Origin: Bacteroidetes bacterium UBA6221
GTDB lineage: Bacteria; Bacteroidota; Bacteroidia; Chitinophagales; Chitinophagaceae
Direction of reading: 5' to 3'
DNA length: 64,000 bases
Assembly: GCA_002421685.1 (NCBI GenBank)
Contig: DISB01000016.1
Location: 259,773-323,772, forward strand
Every line of letters starts with the position of its first letter. The stretch's first letter is position 1. Shown piece after piece: positions 16,353 to 25,191 of the stretch. Under the pieces are notes generated by a model. It did not search any database, was not told the DNA's origin, and saw only the letters and a program-made list of their open reading frames with translations. Made by a program: the position numbers and the translations under genes.

Positions 16353-19238
16353 TTAGAAGCTATGACTTATACCGATGCTGAATGACCTGCCAGGATTTAT
16401 ACTGTCAAAGACCTGGTTATCTGCCTGGTACGAGTGATAGAATTTCTCTACCCGGTCATTCAACAGATTTGCCACTTTAAAATCAATGGTTGTTTTACCT
16501 TCTTTACCAATTGTTTTGTTAAGGCTGAAGTTCAGGCTATGGAATGGCTCGGCGTAAACATCAGGATACAGGCCAACACCCACAATGTACAGGGTGGGTC
16601 CCTTTACGTTATAGAACGCGCCGACATTCAAGCCCGCCTTCTGATTCAGATAGCTTATACCCGCATTGATAACATAGGGAGACTGCCCGGCCATATCCCT
16701 GGTATTGGTAATATTCTGTCCGGCCCTTTCATAACTTTTTCTTGAATTGTACTCAAGACCGGTCATCTGAATTTGTGATTTTACCAGTGTCAGGTTTCCT
16801 GAGAACAGGAAGTCTGAAAAGAACGGCGAAATAAAGCCTAACTCTTTCCTCAATTCCAATTCCGCTCCATACACCTGGCCATTACCCACGTTACGGGCCT
16901 GGAATTCTGTGCTGGTCTGCTGGGTTGGTATCCTTACCAGTTCTATCGCGTTGTCAAAAGTTTTGTAGAAGGCGCTGATTGAGATGAGTTCACTCCGCTC
17001 CATAAACATTTCCCAACGCAGGTCGAAATTGTTGATCATCGTTGAAGTCAGCTTACCATCCCAGTCAGCATAGGTAAAAAGGCTACCATTGAAAATCCTG
17101 TTGGTAATCGGGTCGAGTATCTGCGCAAACGAAAGTTCCTTAAAGGATGGCCTGGCTATTGTTCTGCCATATGTAAACCTCAGGTTTTGCTTTTCCGTTA
17201 AAGCATATATCAGATTCACGGAGGGGAACCAATCCAAAGCCGATAAAACTTTATCATTGTCCAGGTAGGTCCCGTTAGCCGTATCGCCGCTGGCATACTT
17301 CTGGTCTGCGCCGGTATATCGCTGAACATAATTTTCCGCCCTTACACCCAGTACAGATTTAAGTTTCGGCAGCAGGGACATTTCGTTAGAAATATAAAAG
17401 GCAGTGTTATTTACGTTAGAAGAATAGGCGTTGGGATTGAGCGCTTTGTTGCCTGAATTGTAGTAGATATTATTGGGCTTGTTCGGATAAATATTTTCCG
17501 GTGCGAGCACCTTGTTAGGGTCAGTGTGAGACCACGACTGTGTCCCTAAGAACTGCATATCGAAGAACAGTATCTCGTAATCCCTTTTCTTATAAGTATG
17601 GCTGCCCCCGAATTTCAACACCGCATCCCTGTCCATTAATTTATAATGCCTTTGCAGGTCAATTTTGGCAGATGCATTGACCTCGTCCAGGTAACGCCAT
17701 ATCCTGCTTGGGTTGCCCCCGGCGCCTGCCGAAAAGGTAGGATTGTCCGGGTTCGTTATCGTAAAAGCAGTCCTGCGTACGTCGGGGTCATTGGAGGTTG
17801 ACCATGTGGGAGAAAGTTTCCAATCCACCTGCCACTTGTCGCCACCAAGCGAATGTTCGCCTGCGAGCAGAACGTTGGACAGAGAACGTTGATTATATTC
17901 CAGGTTATCAGAGATGGCTTTATAGCCTGATTGTCCTACTGCCGCTCCGTCGTTATCAATTGTGAATCTGCCGGCCCTTTTAGTGCCGTTTTGCAGCCGC
18001 ATTGCTGTCAGTCTGTATTTTGATTTCTGTGTTTTATATGCAATGCCTGCCAACCCGCCCAGCAGCGCCATATCTTCCGAAACTTCACCCTTCTGGATGG
18101 TGGCATAACGGAGATCAGTTATTGTCGACTCTGAAAACCTCTGGTACTCGCTGTAGGTCACGTCGTCATAATACTTATAAGACCTTTTATAGGAAAGAGA
18201 AAAGATATAACCCAGGCTGTTTTTCTTTTCACCCTTTAGCTGGTATTGATCGCCCAGGGTTAAACTTGCGCCATAGTCTATGGGGCTTGTAGCCCTTGTC
18301 GCTCCCAGTTCGGGGTTAAGGCTGCTTACAAATTGATTCACTTCTTCTTTGGGCGCTCCATTTACAGGTGTGGGAATATTCACAGGGTCTGTTCCTTCAG
18401 GAAGCGCCCTGGTACCGTCATCAAAGCCGAGGAAATCAGTTTTACCTCCTTTGTAAGTAAGATAATTGGAGTTCAGGTGCATCTGGGGATTATACCCGGC
18501 ATCTGCCGATACTTTAAAAATCTTCTTTTCCGGGAAAGCTTTGGTTTCAATATTTACGAGCCCTCCCGTAAAGTCTGCCGGCAATTCGGCTGAAAAGTTC
18601 TTATGCGCGATAATATTATCGATCAGGTTGGTAGGGAATATGTCCATCTGGAGACTGTTTTTGTCGGGATCCAAACCCGGTACCTGGATACCGTTCAACG
18701 TAGTCCTGGTGTACCTGTCGCCCAGACCTCTTACGTAAATGTATTTCCCATCTTCGATGCTAACACCTGTCACCCGCTTAGAAGCCTCGATGGCTGTGCC
18801 GTCGCCCACCAATTGCATCTGGGCCGACGAAATACCATCCATTATAGAGGTAGACCTCCTCTTCATAGCAATCAATGCGCTTTCGGAAGTTCTTATAGCC
18901 TCAGCTTTTACAACTACCTCTTCCAATTGGTTGCCTGCAGGCTTAAGCTTTATTTCGTTTAATACACTCACTTCATTATCCGCTACCTTAACCCCATCGA
19001 TGTTCACAGGTTGGCAACCGATACATTTAACCTCCAGGTTATGTACCCCTGATTCAACAGAAAGCGTAAACGCTCCATCCAAATCGGTTACGGTACCAAT
19101 ATCAGTCCCTTTTACCACCACGATGGCAGACATCAGAGGCAGCCCCTCTTCATCAATTACAGAGCCGCGAATAGTTCCCTTAGCCAAAGCCGCTATACTA
19201 ATGCAGCAGCTTAACACGAAAAACAAAGAAAATTTCAT
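16353..19238 (-). CDS. TonB-dependent outer-membrane receptor with carboxypeptidase-like N-terminal domain
   Basis: This outer-membrane, energy-coupled transporter takes up an unknown substrate. It has a signal peptide (MKFSLFFVLSCCISIAALA), then a CarboxypepD_reg-like beta-sandwich (GTIRGSVIDEEGLPLMSAIV). A plug domain follows with YIYVRGLGDRYTRTTLNG near residue 165 and LPADFTGGLVNIETK near 215. A 22-strand-type barrel runs to the terminal aromatic residue (FSIGISHSF). I chose ATG 19238 because it gives a clean signal peptide. The longer frame from 19325 adds a basic non-signal leader. The mature length of about 940 aa is typical. It lies 109 bp downstream of a surface lipoprotein gene on the same strand, which suggests an uptake pair analogous to, but not the same as, SusC/SusD. 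Confidence 0.93.
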   Translation of the reverse strand: MKFSLFFVLSCCISIAALAKGTIRGSVIDEEGLPLMSAIVVVKGTDIGTVTDLDGAFTLSVESGVHNLEVKCIGCQPVNIDGVKVADNEVSVLNEIKLKPAGNQLEEVVVKAEAIRTSESALIAMKRRSTSIMDGISSAQMQLVGDGTAIEASKRVTGVSIEDGKYIYVRGLGDRYTRTTLNGIQVPGLDPDKNSLQMDIFPTNLIDNIIAHKNFSAELPADFTGGLVNIETKAFPEKKIFKVSADAGYNPQMHLNSNYLTYKGGKTDFLGFDDGTRALPEGTDPVNIPTPVNGAPKEEVNQFVSSLNPELGATRATSPIDYGASLTLGDQYQLKGEKKNSLGYIFSLSYKRSYKYYDDVTYSEYQRFSESTITDLRYATIQKGEVSEDMALLGGLAGIAYKTQKSKYRLTAMRLQNGTKRAGRFTIDNDGAAVGQSGYKAISDNLEYNQRSLSNVLLAGEHSLGGDKWQVDWKLSPTWSTSNDPDVRRTAFTITNPDNPTFSAGAGGNPSRIWRYLDEVNASAKIDLQRHYKLMDRDAVLKFGGSHTYKKRDYEILFFDMQFLGTQSWSHTDPNKVLAPENIYPNKPNNIYYNSGNKALNPNAYSSNVNNTAFYISNEMSLLPKLKSVLGVRAENYVQRYTGADQKYASGDTANGTYLDNDKVLSALDWFPSVNLIYALTEKQNLRFTYGRTIARPSFKELSFAQILDPITNRIFNGSLFTYADWDGKLTSTMINNFDLRWEMFMERSELISISAFYKTFDNAIELVRIPTQQTSTEFQARNVGNGQVYGAELELRKELGFISPFFSDFLFSGNLTLVKSQIQMTGLEYNSRKSYERAGQNITNTRDMAGQSPYVINAGISYLNQKAGLNVGAFYNVKGPTLYIVGVGLYPDVYAEPFHSLNFSLNKTIGKEGKTTIDFKVANLLNDRVEKFYHSYQADNQVFDSINPGRSFSIGISHSF

Positions 19239-19347
19239 TGAATAATAATTAGTAACAGGAATTTGGGAAGAAATAACGCTTCCCAAATTCCTGAAGTAGT
19301 TTCTTATTTTTTTAAACCGAATCAAATTTTTTAAACAGTTTTTTTTA

Positions 19348-20547
19348 TTAAAGGCCTGCCAGTATACCTGCTTTAGAAGCCCATGTCCATCCCAAACCGC
19401 TAATATTGGCTTTGTATGAAGATGAACTACCTAAGGTGATACCAGCCGGAGCAGGACCATCTGTTATATAGTCATCAATACTACCGGTACCGTTTACCAC
19501 TATGTTAGCGAAAGTGGTACCAGGATTATCCTTAGTCCTGTTAACCTTATTTGCAGCATCAACGCTTTTAAAGAAAATGTTCTGCAGGTTAACCTTGGTG
19601 TTTTTATCTGTGTTGATCAGGTCTTCAGCAATCCTGCCGTCATGAGAAGCTAAAACTGTACCGTTCTTTATGGTATGAGCCCTTTCCATTGCGCCTTCTG
19701 CTCCATCCAGTTCAAAACAGTGGCCGGCGGGTGTTACTACAACAAAATTATCCAGTGTACCGCCCCATGATTGGTCAGTATCAAAACCATCGTCACCTGC
19801 ATTCCAGGATACTACGTTTTTAAGGTTAACTGTACCACCAAAGCACTCAATACCGTCATCCTGATTAGCAACTATTTCTATATTTTCAACAGTTGTACCT
19901 GAACCAACACCCGCCAGTGTAAGACCATTGATCTCATTACCGGAACCGATGTTAGCGCCTCCATGACGGATAGATATGTATTTCAATACACCTGAGTTAT
20001 CAGCATCGTCGCTACCGCCATACAGGCCGTTCGCATCTGAAGTCGGGATACCTTCAATCTGTATTTCAGCAGCAGAAGCAGAGATACTTGCCTTACCGCA
20101 TATCAGCAAACCACCCCACAAACCGTTGGCGTCCGCCTCCAGGTTAGGGCTGGCAAAGTTGCCTGCCGCTACATTTTCTTTTGTAATTTCATCAGCTATT
20201 GAAGTAAAAATGATGGGTTTTTCCGCAGTACCTTCAGCCATCAGTTTAGCGCCCCTTGCTATCAACAACGCGGTAGCATTAGCACCCGTACCGGCCTGCC
20301 CTTTAATTACTGTACCAGGCTCGATGGTCAGTGTTGCACCTGCCAGTACGGTTATCCTGCCGGCCAGTATATAAGTTTTAGAACTAGACCATGTCTCGTT
20401 AGCAGAAATGTTCTGTGTTACTGTAATAACGTCCGCCACAACAGGAGGAGTAGTCGGACTTGGTGTGGTTGTCTTTTTATCGCAAGAGAAAAGACCGATG
20501 GCAATTGCCAGCACCAAAGTAGATTGTAGAATGTGTTTCATTTTCAT
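19348..20547 (-). CDS. Lipoprotein with predicted parallel beta-helix fold
   Basis: A 399-aa exported lipoprotein. The N-terminal segment ends in the lipobox AIGLFSC, followed by a Thr/Pro-rich linker. The body has many Gly/Asn-rich turns and short strands (LAGRITVLAGATLTIEPGTV, GGTVNLKNVVSWNAGDDG, LNGLTLAGVGSGTTVENI). This is typical of right-handed parallel beta-helix proteins, which often bind or cleave polysaccharides. The catalytic function is not evident. I took ATG 20547; ATG 20541 is an equally possible start. It is the upstream partner of the TonB receptor and probably delivers a ligand to it at the cell surface. Upstream lie two arrays of an 11-bp phased motif, which suggests control by an OmpR/PhoB-type response regulator. 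Confidence 0.85.
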   Translation of the reverse strand: MKMKHILQSTLVLAIAIGLFSCDKKTTTPSPTTPPVVADVITVTQNISANETWSSSKTYILAGRITVLAGATLTIEPGTVIKGQAGTGANATALLIARGAKLMAEGTAEKPIIFTSIADEITKENVAAGNFASPNLEADANGLWGGLLICGKASISASAAEIQIEGIPTSDANGLYGGSDDADNSGVLKYISIRHGGANIGSGNEINGLTLAGVGSGTTVENIEIVANQDDGIECFGGTVNLKNVVSWNAGDDGFDTDQSWGGTLDNFVVVTPAGHCFELDGAEGAMERAHTIKNGTVLASHDGRIAEDLINTDKNTKVNLQNIFFKSVDAANKVNRTKDNPGTTFANIVVNGTGSIDDYITDGPAPAGITLGSSSSYKANISGLGWTWASKAGILAGL

Positions 20548-20573
20548 AAAAGATTTTATTTTTTGCAAAAAGA

Positions 20574-20611
20574 CTTAACTGGTATTAACCGAATGTTACT
20601 GCATGTTTAAT
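20574..20611 (-). promoter_or_regulatory. Short array of 11-bp phased TTAA/GTAAC half-sites
   Basis: On the minus strand, units beginning TTAAACATGCA, GTAACATTCGG and TTAATACC follow each other at 11-bp spacing, with a fourth TTAAG at 10 bp. The array lies 27-64 bp upstream of the lipoprotein start. Direct repeats of about 7 bp at 11-bp phase are the pattern bound by PhoB/OmpR-type regulators. The regulator itself is inferred. Confidence 0.5.
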
Positions 20612-20730
20612 TTTATATAAAGAAAGAACCCTGCAATCCGCTTTGATGTACACCCTGCTCAATAGAGTATGTCTTATAAAAAGCACAGTTGAAAAGTTCT
20701 AAATCTCTCCAATGCAAAATTGGCATTGGG

Positions 20731-20796
20731 ATATTACTGCCATGTTACGCTAATGTTACGCCTGTGTGACCTTAATATTACCGGAATGTTAAGAGC
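20731..20796. promoter_or_regulatory. Six consecutive 11-bp phased operator-like repeats
   Basis: Six back-to-back 11-bp units read ATATTACTGCC, ATGTTACGCTA, ATGTTACGCCT, GTGTGACCTTA, ATATTACCGGA and ATGTTAAGAGC. The conserved part is ATrTTAC, followed by four free bases. The layout resembles a Pho box (7-bp half-sites, 4-bp gaps). It lies between the divergent lipoprotein and aminotransferase genes and ends 20 bp before the aminotransferase -7 element. Confidence 0.65.
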
Positions 20797-20816
20797 GGGC
20801 CAGGCGTTGAAAATCA

Positions 20817-20824
20817 TAACTTTG
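20817..20824 (+). promoter_or_regulatory. -7 promoter element of the aminotransferase gene
   Basis: TAACTTTG matches TAnnTTTG and ends 4 nt before ATG 20829, so the transcript would be leaderless. The phased array takes the place of a -33 box. Confidence 0.5.
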
Positions 20825-20828
20825 CAGC

Positions 20829-22001
20829 ATGAATACCCGTGACATTTTCAGGCAGCATGTTGCCCAGACATCGGCCAGTCCCCTGGCGCTGCATATTGTG
20901 CGTGCCGAAGGAAATTACCTGTACGATGCCGAAGGCAAAACTTACCTGGACCTGATAGGTGGCATCAGTGTATGCAACATAGGGCACAAGCACCCTGATG
21001 TGGTGGCAGCCATTAATAAACAGGCACAGGACTACCTGCATATAATGGTGTATGGCGAGCTGGTGCAAACTCCTCAAACTGAATACGCCGACCTGCTGGT
21101 AAAGCACCTGCCCTCCGGCCTCGACTGTGTATATTTTACGAACTCGGGCACGGAGGCCACAGAAGGAGCGTTGAAACTGGCGCGGAGGGTGACCGGCAAA
21201 ACCGATATTATATCCTGCAACCGCAGTTATCATGGCTCTACACTGGGGGCCTTGAGCATTATGGGCGATGAATACTGGCGTAATGCCTATCGCCCCTTGA
21301 TGCCCGGCGTATGGCATTACGATTATAATGATAATAATATAGCAGAGGCAATAAACGAGCGGACCGCCTGCGTGATAATAGAAACAGTGCAGGCAGAAGC
21401 AGGGGTAATAGAGCCGGATATAACCTGGCTGAAAGCCCTGCGGAAAAAATGTGACGAAACGGGGGCTATGCTCATTTTTGATGAGATACAATGCGGCTTC
21501 GGGCGGACCGGTAAATTATGGGGGTTTGAGCATTACGATGTAGTGCCCGACATCCTGTTGCTGGGCAAGGCACTGGGCGGCGGCATGCCGTTGGGCGCGT
21601 TTATCTCTTCTTATAATAATATGCAGCAGTTCACGGACAATCCTGTGCTGGGGCATATCACCACCTTTGGCGGCCATCCCGTTTGTTGTGCGGCTGGCCA
21701 GGCAGGCATGAAGGCGCTATTGAGCGAAAGGTTGACGGAGGGTGTGGCTGCAAAAGAAGCGTTATTCAGGCAGCAATTGCGGCACCCGGAGATAAAGGCT
21801 GTGCGCAGCAAGGGCCTGTTGATAGCCATAGAACTGGAAAGTGCGGAAAAAGCCCTGCAGGTAGTTCAAAGATGTGTAGAAAAAGGTGTATTTACCGACT
21901 GGTTCCTCTTTGCACCGCAGTGCCTACGCATAGCACCACCGCTTACCATTGCACCCGATGAAATACTACAGGCATGCGAAGTAATAATATCGTCACTTTA
22001 A
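20829..22001 (+). CDS. Class III pyridoxal-phosphate aminotransferase
   Basis: A 390-aa fold-type I aminotransferase of class III (acetylornithine/ornithine aminotransferase and relatives). FTNSGTEATEGALKLAR near residue 102 contacts PLP phosphate. IFDEIQCGFGRTGKLW near 218 holds the cofactor-binding Asp. LGKALGGGMP near 245 carries the PLP lysine, and TTFGGHPVCCAA follows. The amino donor cannot be fixed from sequence, and no arginine or lysine pathway genes are nearby to narrow it. A perfect -7 box ends 4 nt before the start, and the six-unit 11-bp array lies just upstream. The gene converges on aqpZ. Confidence 0.92.
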   Translation: MNTRDIFRQHVAQTSASPLALHIVRAEGNYLYDAEGKTYLDLIGGISVCNIGHKHPDVVAAINKQAQDYLHIMVYGELVQTPQTEYADLLVKHLPSGLDCVYFTNSGTEATEGALKLARRVTGKTDIISCNRSYHGSTLGALSIMGDEYWRNAYRPLMPGVWHYDYNDNNIAEAINERTACVIIETVQAEAGVIEPDITWLKALRKKCDETGAMLIFDEIQCGFGRTGKLWGFEHYDVVPDILLLGKALGGGMPLGAFISSYNNMQQFTDNPVLGHITTFGGHPVCCAAGQAGMKALLSERLTEGVAAKEALFRQQLRHPEIKAVRSKGLLIAIELESAEKALQVVQRCVEKGVFTDWFLFAPQCLRIAPPLTIAPDEILQACEVIISSL

Positions 22002-22013
22002 AAGCCGGAATTA

Positions 22014-22709
22014 TTACTCCTTACCGAAAATTACTTTCCAGAATATAGCTGCAACAATGCCACCCACAATGGGTGCTACGATAAACAGCCAGAGCTGTGA
22101 CATAGCCGTACCTCCTGCAAACAGAGCAGGGCCTATACTACGGGCAGGGTTGACAGACGTACCAGTAATGGGTATAGCCACCATATGTATTAAGGTAAGG
22201 GACAGACCGATGGCAAGCCCCGCCATATTGGGATTGCCGTTTTTAGAAGTGACCGCAAATATCACGAACAGGAAAATAAATGTCATGACTGCTTCTGTAA
22301 TAAAGGCCGATGACGTGTTATATTCACCGAGGTAACCAGGCCCCCAGCCGTTGGCCCCCAGCGCCCACTCTCCCATAGCAAAGGCAGGCATACCGGATTG
22401 TATGAGATATAATACACCTGCGCCAAGTATCGCCCCGGCCACCTGTGCAATAATATAGCCAACCGTGTCTTTCATATTGATTTTGCCGGCTACCAACATA
22501 GAAATGGTAATAGCAGGATTGATATGGCAACCCGAAACAGGACCTATAGCATAAGCCATAACTACCACGGCAACACCAAATGCAAGAGCTATGCCGAGTA
22601 GTCCCAGCCCGGCAGGGCCGGTTTGCGATATCCCTGCCACTGCCGCGGCACCGCAACCGAATAGAACAAGGCAACACGTACCCACTAACTCTGCTATGTA
22701 TTTTTTCAT
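22014..22709 (-). CDS. aqpZ: Aquaporin Z-type water channel
   Basis: A 231-aa major intrinsic protein with six hydrophobic helices and two NPA half-helices: GCHINPAIT at residues 60-68 and TGTSVNPARSIGPALF near 187. The selectivity-filter residues fit the water-specific AqpZ subgroup: His in LIHMVAIP, Thr in GTSV and Arg after the second NPA. Glycerol facilitators differ at these places. It would equilibrate water across the inner membrane. It is a monocistronic gene convergent with the aminotransferase (12 bp between stops). Confidence 0.93.
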   Translation of the reverse strand: MKKYIAELVGTCCLVLFGCGAAAVAGISQTGPAGLGLLGIALAFGVAVVVMAYAIGPVSGCHINPAITISMLVAGKINMKDTVGYIIAQVAGAILGAGVLYLIQSGMPAFAMGEWALGANGWGPGYLGEYNTSSAFITEAVMTFIFLFVIFAVTSKNGNPNMAGLAIGLSLTLIHMVAIPITGTSVNPARSIGPALFAGGTAMSQLWLFIVAPIVGGIVAAIFWKVIFGKE

Positions 22710-22776
22710 ATCATAAAGTTTATTACAGCAGAAAAATACATATAGAATTTAATATATCATAGTGTTTAATTATAAA

Positions 22777-22812
22777 AATAATGCCGGGGATTGCCCGGCA
22801 TTATTTTTTTTC
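22777..22812 (-). terminator. Terminator between aqpZ and the upstream lipoprotein gene
   Basis: A 12-bp perfect stem AATAATGCCGGG/CCCGGCATTATT with a 5-nt loop lies 25 bp past the stop of the minus-strand lipoprotein gene. A T-run flanks it on the plus strand and an AT-rich tail on the minus strand. Confidence 0.8.
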
Positions 22813-22830
22813 ATTTGATAGTTCAAAAAA

Positions 22831-23679
22831 TTATGGAATCTTTGCTATACGCTTCACACCGTTTACATTAATAACCGCGTCATTATCACAGTCGCCTGCG
22901 CCATAGTCTAATACGCGCTGCGTTGCACCTTCGGGGAAGATGTTAGTTACACCTTCTTTTATCCAACTACAATCCAATGCATCTGACAATGGCTTAACGA
23001 TTTCGAGATGATATTTATCTTTATAAGGGCCGACGAAATACCCGGACCCGGTAATACGATAGACATCGTCGGCTGTCTGGAGTGTTGACGAGCCTTTATA
23101 CCATTCACGCTGGCGCTCGCTGGCACCGGTAAGCTGGCCGGTATTGCCGGGCTGGTAAATAGTGTCTACGCTGGCTATTTCGTGGTAATGGTTTCCGGCA
23201 GGAGTTTTCCCCTTGTAAGACATTGTCCTGTATCCACCTACCCGGTGCCCGTCTACCACATAAGCATCAAATATTGTTTTGCGGTAATAACCCGTATCAT
23301 TTATTGATAATCCCTGCGTATAGTGCACGATCAGCTTTCCGCTCCGGTATCTGCCGTCAAAGCCCAGGCATTTGCCCCCTCCGAAATTAATAGTCATAAC
23401 GTGGACAGCCGAATCGCCTGTAGTATCAGTTTTTATAGTCGTACATCCTCCCAGGGGGTTTTCGCCGCCTTTCAACGAGCCAACGCCCATCGTAATGGCT
23501 ATATCCACTACCCTGTCGGCATTTGCATATATCTGCTCCAACATGAGTTGCTCCTCGGCATAGGCGGTTGTTTCGTTATTAATGATATTGTCATCCTTCT
23601 TATCCCGCTTGCAGGAAGAAACAAAAACAGCGAGCCCCGATACAACAAGGGCTGTTACGGCTAATTTTCTTGAAAACAT
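22831..23679 (-). CDS. Hypothetical lipoprotein
   Basis: An uncharacterised 282-aa exported lipoprotein. The signal sequence ends at the lipobox VFVSSC (Cys 23) and is followed by a charged KRDKKDD linker. The mature part begins helical and is then beta-rich with many Tyr, Gly and Thr (FGGGKCLGFDGRYRSGKLIV), resembling periplasmic or surface beta-sandwich proteins common in Bacteroidota. A C-terminal motif YGAGDCDNDAVINVNG looks like a conserved turn. No enzyme motif is seen. It has its own terminator and is divergent from ugd. Confidence 0.8.
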   Translation of the reverse strand: MFSRKLAVTALVVSGLAVFVSSCKRDKKDDNIINNETTAYAEEQLMLEQIYANADRVVDIAITMGVGSLKGGENPLGGCTTIKTDTTGDSAVHVMTINFGGGKCLGFDGRYRSGKLIVHYTQGLSINDTGYYRKTIFDAYVVDGHRVGGYRTMSYKGKTPAGNHYHEIASVDTIYQPGNTGQLTGASERQREWYKGSSTLQTADDVYRITGSGYFVGPYKDKYHLEIVKPLSDALDCSWIKEGVTNIFPEGATQRVLDYGAGDCDNDAVINVNGVKRIAKIP

Positions 23680-23784
23680 ATATGGATACTGTTGTTTTTA
23701 GTGTTGACCATAAATATAAGACATAATGGCTCAAATTTTATAAGCCGATAACAAATGATTGGCATTACCCTTAAAAATATTGGT

Positions 23785-23792
23785 TAGATTTG
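23785..23792 (+). promoter_or_regulatory. -7 promoter element of ugd
   Basis: TAGATTTG matches TAnnTTTG and lies 20 nt upstream of the ugd start. A TTG at 23759-23761 could act as the -33 box, but the spacing (23 bp) is long. Confidence 0.45.
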
Positions 23793-23812
23793 CCCAAATT
23801 TTTATCAATCAT

Positions 23813-25159
23813 ATGAAAATTGCTATAATAGGTACAGGATATGTAGGGCTTGTTACAGGTACCTGCTTCGCCGAGACCGGCAACACTGTAAACTGCGTTG
23901 ATATCAACGAGAAGAAAATCGAGACCTTAAAAAGAGGTGAGACCCCTATATACGAACCCGGCCTGGACGTACTGCTGGAACGAAATATAAAAGAAAACCG
24001 CATCCACTTCACCACATCGCTGGTTGAAGGCATAAAAGACGCGCAGGTTATCTTCCTGGCACTGCCCACGCCTCCGGGCAAAGATGGCGAGGCCGACCTG
24101 CAGTATGTATTGGATGTAGCAGCCCAGCTCAGCAATATCATTGATTCGTATAAAGTAATTGTAAATAAAAGCACGGTACCGGTAGGTACTGCCGAAAAAG
24201 TAGCCGCTGTAATGGCAACCAACCTGGACCGTGAACTCTATGATGTGGTATCTAACCCCGAGTTCCTGCGCGAGGGAGTGGCCGTAGACGATTTCCTGAA
24301 ACCGGACAGGGTAGTTATCGGGACTTCGTCGGAAAAAGCGCGCAAAATAATGGAAGAGTTGTACCAGCCTTTCGTGCGCCAGGGCAACCCGATATTCTTT
24401 ATGGACGAGCGTTCTTCTGAAATGACCAAATATGCCGCCAATTCTTACCTGGCAATGCGTATATCTTTCATGAACGAAATGGCGAACCTATGCGAGCGGG
24501 CAGGCGCCAACGTGGACATGGTTCGCGTAGGTATGGGCAGTGACAGCCGCATAGGTAAACGTTTCCTTTTCTCAGGCGTGGGTTATGGCGGCAGTTGTTT
24601 TCCAAAAGATGTACAGGCATTGGCCCGCACCGCCCGTTTGCACGACTATGAGTTCAAACTGGTGGAAACCACTATGGAGGTAAACCAGTTGCAAAAAACA
24701 AGGCTGGGCAAAAAAATAAAAGACGTATTTGGTAAAGACCTGGCCGGGCGCAAATTTGCCATCTGGGGGCTGGCCTTTAAGCCGGAAACCGATGACATAC
24801 GCGAAGCTCCTGCATTGGAACTGATAAACGAACTGCTGGAAGCGGGCGCACAGGTACATGCCTACGACCCGGAAGCTATGGGAAATGTAAAAGAACTGCT
24901 GGGCGATAAGATAGCCTACGGCGCCAATGAATATGAACCGCTGCAGGATGCCGATGCGCTGGTGGTGGTAACAGAATGGAACGAATTCCGCAACCCGGAT
25001 TTTGAAAAGATGCATGCAACGCTGAAACAGCCATTCGTCTTTGACGGAAGAAACGTATTCACATTGGAGAAAATGGCAGAACAGGGCTTCTACTATGAAA
25101 GCATAGGCCGCAGCACGATACACGAAAAACTGAAAGAAAAAATCAACGTTCTGTCGTAA
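23813..25159 (+). CDS. ugd: UDP-glucose 6-dehydrogenase
   Basis: It oxidises UDP-glucose twice with NAD to give UDP-glucuronate, the precursor for surface polysaccharides. The NAD-binding GTGYVG motif is at residues 7-12. PTPPGKDGEADL lies near 88, NPEFLREG near 150, the catalytic cysteine in GGSCFPKD is at about 262, and the UDP-binding C-terminal domain contains GLAFKPETDDIREAP near 320. ATG 23813 gives the canonical MKIAIIGTGYVG start; the earlier in-frame start adds 18 unrelated residues. The next gene, 32 bp downstream, uses its product, so together they make UDP-xylose. Confidence 0.96.
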   Translation: MKIAIIGTGYVGLVTGTCFAETGNTVNCVDINEKKIETLKRGETPIYEPGLDVLLERNIKENRIHFTTSLVEGIKDAQVIFLALPTPPGKDGEADLQYVLDVAAQLSNIIDSYKVIVNKSTVPVGTAEKVAAVMATNLDRELYDVVSNPEFLREGVAVDDFLKPDRVVIGTSSEKARKIMEELYQPFVRQGNPIFFMDERSSEMTKYAANSYLAMRISFMNEMANLCERAGANVDMVRVGMGSDSRIGKRFLFSGVGYGGSCFPKDVQALARTARLHDYEFKLVETTMEVNQLQKTRLGKKIKDVFGKDLAGRKFAIWGLAFKPETDDIREAPALELINELLEAGAQVHAYDPEAMGNVKELLGDKIAYGANEYEPLQDADALVVVTEWNEFRNPDFEKMHATLKQPFVFDGRNVFTLEKMAEQGFYYESIGRSTIHEKLKEKINVLS

Positions 25160-25191
25160 ATTAAGGCAGGCATCATACTTAAATAAAAACA

